DNA of 17,927 nt, taken from assembly GCA_026770575.1 (NCBI GenBank), contig MU657478.1:9040-26966 (forward strand). Direction: 5' to 3'. A program made the translations under genes and the position numbers. Under the pieces are notes generated by a model. It was not told the DNA's origin. It ran no database searches and saw only the letters and a program-made list of their open reading frames with translations. Of the stretch, positions 16,301 through 17,927 are shown in pieces (positions within the stretch are counted from its first letter, which is position 1; the number at the start of each line of letters is the position of its first letter). The DNA comes from Pelagophyceae sp. CCMP2097 (taxonomy: Eukaryota > Sar > Pelagophyceae).

Positions 16301-17131
16301 CACAATCTCCATCCCGTTTGCATGATCGTCTTTCACAGCAGCGCCGTTGACGACCAGCACCGTCTGCAAAAGATTGATGCACAATGAAGCGCTTCGAGAC
16401 ATGCCGCCGCCCGGGATATTTCCGAGCAACACCGCGTCGAAGCCTTTGAACGTTTTCAAGCCGTTTTGGCGCAAGACGTACTCGACACCGTACGGGAACC
16501 GGGCCCAGAGCTTGCACCTAATAACGGCATTTTCGCGAAAAGGCATCGTGACGACGGCATCGTTTCGACGGCATCATCGTTTCGACGGCATCATGACATC
16601 GGCATCGTCACGACGCCCGTCACCACGGTCGCCCTCTGGCGCGCGAAATGGTCCGTTTTTGGGATTGATGGGACACCGGTGCGCGCGTCGCATCGTCGAG
16701 CGGCGGCGGCACGTCGCCGAGCGCGAACTCGACGACGCCTTCTGCCAAATAATTCCCCGAGAGGATGCGGCATTTGCCGCTCGCGTTTGGTTTGTACGCG
16801 AGCCAAATGTAACGATCCTACAGGAGAGTGTCCGATTGGATCGTCCCGCGCCACCACTCCTTCAGATGCCCCCGCCCCCGCCCCGCCGACGCCCGCCCCC
16901 GCCGCCCCGCAGACTCGCCGTGCCGACGCCGAAGAGCGGCGTGCCGTTGTAGTCGCCGTGCTCGACGCCGAAGCAGAATCGGGAGGACGTTCGGCGGATG
17001 GTGCCTCCGGAAATGTCCAGGGAGTGATCGTTAGCCAACGTCGAGAGGCGCTTCGCAACGTCTGCATCACCCCACGCCAACTCATGCGATCCCATCTTCA
17101 ACGACGCTAACACCGGCAGGCCCAAGCGCAT
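7388..17131 (-). CDS. Galactokinase-type GHMP kinase (8 exons, 444 aa)
   Basis: The exons, in transcript order, are 17131-16919, 16817-16675, 16517-16260, 16090-16003, 10664-10372, 8341-8214, 8082-7980 and 7496-7388. They total 1335 bases with consistent phases. The enzyme would transfer phosphate from ATP to C1 of galactose or a related sugar in the cytosol. Visible motifs are the sugar-binding EHGDYN (57-62), DRYIWLAY (72-79), WARFPYGV (123-130), the ATP loop GNIPGGGMSRSASL (151-164), PCGDLDQ (205-211) with catalytic Asp210, ALDTGTDRPGLDKSTY (248-263), SHPNECKRL, GDIETVG (336-342) and the glycine-rich C-terminal motif GVYGERMLGGGDKGAAG (375-391). The length is normal for galactokinases. The end of exon 2 is uncertain: 16675 with a GTCCCA donor, or 16687 with a GCGCGC donor. 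ATG 17093-17095 has a better context (AAGATGG) and would remove 12 residues. An AG preceded by a T-run at 17138-17139 could mark an upstream exon. Arabinokinase or galacturonokinase activity cannot be excluded. Confidence 0.9.
7497..7979 (-). repeat. Last intron of the kinase gene, with GGAGACGGTCCC array
   Basis: The 483-base intron (donor GTGCCG, acceptor CTCTCCTAG on the minus strand) lies between the exon with the C-terminal glycine motif and the terminal exon. On the plus strand, 7640-7870 is a 12-base array of GGAGACGGTCCC variants (cores GGAGACGGTTCC and GGAGACGGCCCC). Flanking sequence is unique. Joining the exons across it gives DVAYPRSRPH in frame, which is the reason for accepting the splice. 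Confidence 0.75.
8083..8213 (-). repeat. Short kinase intron with three GGGTATTTT copies
   Basis: The 131-base intron (GTGCGC donor, acceptor AAATACCCAG) is AT-rich compared with its surroundings. On the plus strand GGGTATTTT occurs three times, at 8085, 8116 and 8137. The acceptor CCCAG lies inside the first copy, so the 3' splice site is part of the repeat. Confidence 0.75.
8342..10371 (-). repeat. 2.0-kb kinase intron built of minisatellite arrays
   Basis: The donor is GTCGAG and the acceptor GCGTTTTAG. The content, in plus-strand order, is: unique sequence 8342-8455; an array of CCTCGAGACGG-type units, mostly 12-15 bases, 8460-9000; unique-like sequence 9000-9145; a 12-base array of GGACGGTCGCTC 9150-9222; a 94-96 base repeat 9225-9505; CCTCGAGACGG array 9560-10020; and a further diverged copy of the 95-base family 10150-10275. 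Open frames occur in almost every frame because the unit is a multiple of three without stops; they are array artefacts. Confidence 0.8.
9225..9505. repeat. 95-base tandem repeat, about three copies (array 1)
   Basis: The landmark GGGGCCCGCCCGGAGAGC starts at 9290 and 9386, and a diverged copy (GGAGTCCGTCCGGAGAGC) at 9481, giving periods of 96 and 95. Each unit also contains AAAGAGGCCTTGCAAGTGAC-like and CCGCCAAAGAGG blocks. The same family reappears at 15520-15735 and as single diverged copies at 10150-10275 and about 14390-14800. Confidence 0.8.
10995..11520. other. Unique AT-richer island inside the large kinase intron
   Basis: This half-kilobase is the longest array-free stretch in the 5.3-kb intron. 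On the minus strand a frame from about 11512 to a TAA at 11366-11368 reads GIANDAEDFLAIGVFVGWSL followed by ALLGVIEDV, which contains a plausible membrane helix flanked by acidic residues. An AATAAA on the same strand (TTTATT at 11160-11165 on plus) lies about 200 bases downstream. It could be the last exon of a nested or degraded gene, or chance. An AATATTTTGGA string near 11137 resembles an Sm site, but no snRNA fold could be recognised. Confidence 0.3.
12213..12268. repeat. Exact 28-base tandem duplication
   Basis: A 28-base unit starting GGGCGGTATCTTGG and ending CCATAGAC occurs twice with no mismatch, starting at 12213 and 12241. Its neighbours are degenerate, so this looks like a recent slippage or unequal-exchange event. 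Confidence 0.9.
13255..14225. repeat. CTCGAGACGGCC minisatellite block
   Basis: Almost a kilobase of degenerate 12-base units (CCTCGAGACGG is exact at 13350-13360), interspersed with longer phrases such as GGCCTTTTTGCGGCC and GGCCCGTCTCGGCGGCC. It includes local exact duplications: GGCCCGTCTCCTC near 13770-13800 and CGCCTCGAGACGAC near 14174-14215. It lies in the 5.3-kb kinase intron. Confidence 0.8.
15018..15042. repeat. Perfect 9-base inverted repeat
   Basis: CCCATACGG at 15018-15026 is the exact reverse complement of CCGTATGGG at 15034-15042, with a 7-base loop. It could form a stable hairpin in the kinase pre-mRNA. The CCCATACGG string recurs near 15950. Confidence 0.7.
15170..15840. repeat. 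Arrays in inverted orientation plus second 95-base repeat array
   Basis: Here the plus strand reads CCGTCTCGAGG (15255-15265 and 15792-15802), the reverse complement of the CCTCGAGACGG unit that fills 8.4-14.2 kb. Between them, at about 15520-15735, lie copies of the 94-96 base repeat with GGCCCG(C/T)CCGGAGG starting at 15538 and 15632 and a last partial copy at 15727. The block lies near the 5' end of the kinase's 5.3-kb intron in transcript terms. Confidence 0.8.
16091..16259 (-). other. GC-AG intron of the kinase gene (169 bases)
   Basis: The intron starts GCATAA and ends GCTCTAG on the minus strand. Splicing here restores VENDYIGSPCGDLDQ, whose spacing matches galactokinases residue for residue and places the catalytic Asp correctly. 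No GT donor in this part gives both the right phase and the right spacing. Confidence 0.7.
16518..16674 (-). repeat. Kinase intron with CGTTTCGACGGCATCAT repeats
   Basis: The intron lies between the DRYIWLAY exon and the exon with the ATP loop. On the plus strand 16540-16612 is tandem GACGGCATC(ATC)GTTTC units. The acceptor is CCGTTATTAG. The donor is either GTCCCA at 16674 or a GC at 16686; both give the correct phase. Confidence 0.6.
16818..16918 (-). other. GC-AG intron of the kinase gene, G-rich (101 bases)
   Basis: The intron starts GCGAGT, a good GC-type donor, and ends CTCCTGTAG. Joining gives EHGDYN, nine residues, then DRY, the spacing seen in galactokinases. On the transcribed (minus) strand 16866-16910 is a run of GGGGCGGGGG-like blocks able to form a G-quadruplex. 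Confidence 0.7.
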
Positions 17132-17740
17132 AGACGGCTGAAAAAATGCACTGTCGAATTTGCACAACAGAAATCGCCGAAGATAACTTTTTTAGCGCGT
17201 GCGCTCTTGCCGCCCCCTCCAGTCGTATTAGTTGGCGCATGAGAGACCAGCGCGCGAAGAAGTAACGTCCCAAACCGCGAAATTTTAGTAGCCTACTTTG
17301 GAGGCAAGGAATTGCCGGCCAATTTGGACATAACGTTCGGGCACAGTGCCCCTAACGTCTGTCTCAATTGGCCGGGAACTCATTGGCGCCTTCATCGACT
17401 TTTGATTTGGGCCCTAAGGTTTAGACTTGATTAACTACTAATTAAGAAGCTTTCGCAGAGACTCGCCAAAATAAGACAGTTGACGAAAAAGCCAAACAAG
17501 CGCGCCCAGGGAGTCTCGCGGGAGTGGCCGGCGCAGCGTCGCGGGAGTGGCCGGCGCAGCGCCAGCCGCCTTCACGAGCCAAAAATAGTTAATAGATTTC
17601 CGGTGATAATCTAATTCGACAGTGATGCGGAGCGCGCGTCGGACGATCGAGGAACTTCGGCGAAAAGAACTTTTTTTTAAGGCGCCAACAAATCCGTGCA
17701 GCCCGATCTTTTGCAACGCACACCGCGCTTTGGCTCTGCG
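17132..17740. promoter_or_regulatory. Upstream region of the kinase gene, AT-richer, with palindrome
   Basis: This stretch lies 5' of the kinase start and 5' of a possible plus-strand gene, so it may serve both. It is AT-richer than the rest, especially 17275-17460. It contains a 61-base imperfect palindrome (17315-17375) and a 23-base tandem duplication, GGAGTGGCCGGCGCAGC at 17521 and 17544. A frame of 155 codons on the minus strand crosses it but resembles no protein I know. The promoter role is inferred from position. Confidence 0.4.
17315..17375. repeat. 61-base imperfect palindrome
   Basis: CCGGCCAATT (17315-17324) is inverted as AATTGGCCGG (17366-17375). The centre is a perfect GGGCAC-A-GTGCCC (17339-17351), and GACA/TGTC pairs within the arms. 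It could be a regulatory dyad, a cruciform-forming site or the remnant of a small hairpin element. Confidence 0.75.
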
Positions 17741-17927
17741 ATGGGTGACGAGGTGGTGCCCCACTGTGCGAAGACCCGGGTTCCGGATCGTCGCAGGGCT
17801 TGGAAACATACCCTTGCGAGTTCGAGTGAAAAGTGTGCGGACATCGCCGAAAATATTCCAGACGCCACGCGTGCGCGGCCCACGAAGCCGCCGGTGCGCC
17901 GCCACCGCGGAGCCGATGCCACCGGTC
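17741..17927 (+). CDS. Possible first exon of an unknown gene, cut by right edge
   Basis: From ATG at 17741 (context GCGATGG) the frame is open for 62 codons to the window edge. It reads MGDEVVPHCAKTRVPDRRR and continues through a charged region (SEKCADIAENIPDATRARP). I recognise no domain. The composition (Asp, Glu, Lys and Ala mixed with hydrophobics) looks more protein-like than the other frames, one of which is also open from an ATG at about 17624. The gene would be divergent from the kinase gene. With so little sequence this is tentative. Confidence 0.3.
   Translation, partial: MGDEVVPHCAKTRVPDRRRAWKHTLASSSEKCADIAENIPDATRARPTKPPVRRHRGADATG

Overview
This is a GC-rich nuclear segment from a eukaryote, most likely a microalga or related protist. 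The genes are split by introns, start codons sit in Kozak-type contexts, the introns carry minisatellites, and a LINE-type retrotransposon is present. Pelagophytes, haptophytes and dinoflagellates all fit. The two GC-AG introns and the habit of starting exons with G right after the acceptor AG narrow the choice without settling it.

Layout. (1) 1-3926, minus strand: one unbroken frame of 1308 codons that runs off the left edge, with an APE-type endonuclease followed by a reverse transcriptase. It is the protein of a non-LTR retrotransposon. (2) 3927-4161: a short head-to-head gap with inverted and direct repeats. (3) 4162-6206, plus strand: a five-exon gene for a 270-residue EF-hand protein with an N-myristoylation signal; all exon phases agree and an AATAAA follows the stop. 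(4) 6207-7387: no recognisable gene. (5) 7388-17131, minus strand: an eight-exon gene for a 444-residue galactokinase-type GHMP kinase. Only 1335 of its 9744 bases are coding. Two introns, of 5338 and 2030 bases, consist mostly of minisatellite arrays built on 12-base CCTCGAGACGG-like units and a 94-96 base repeat. (6) 17132-17740: a gap between divergent genes with a 61-base imperfect palindrome, then a possible first exon of a plus-strand gene cut by the right edge.

How it fits together. The EF-hand and kinase genes converge on the 6.2-7.4 kb gap, and the retrotransposon lies head-to-head with the EF-hand gene. Nothing suggests that the three work in one pathway. The kinase would phosphorylate galactose or a related sugar at C1, the EF-hand protein is a probable calcium sensor at membranes, and the retrotransposon is a genomic parasite. 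The long open frames inside the arrays arise because the repeat unit is a multiple of three without stop codons; they are not genes. The main discoveries are the kinase exons hidden as small islands in minisatellite DNA, the opposite orientation of the arrays inside its largest intron, the two GC-AG introns, and the intact LINE frame.
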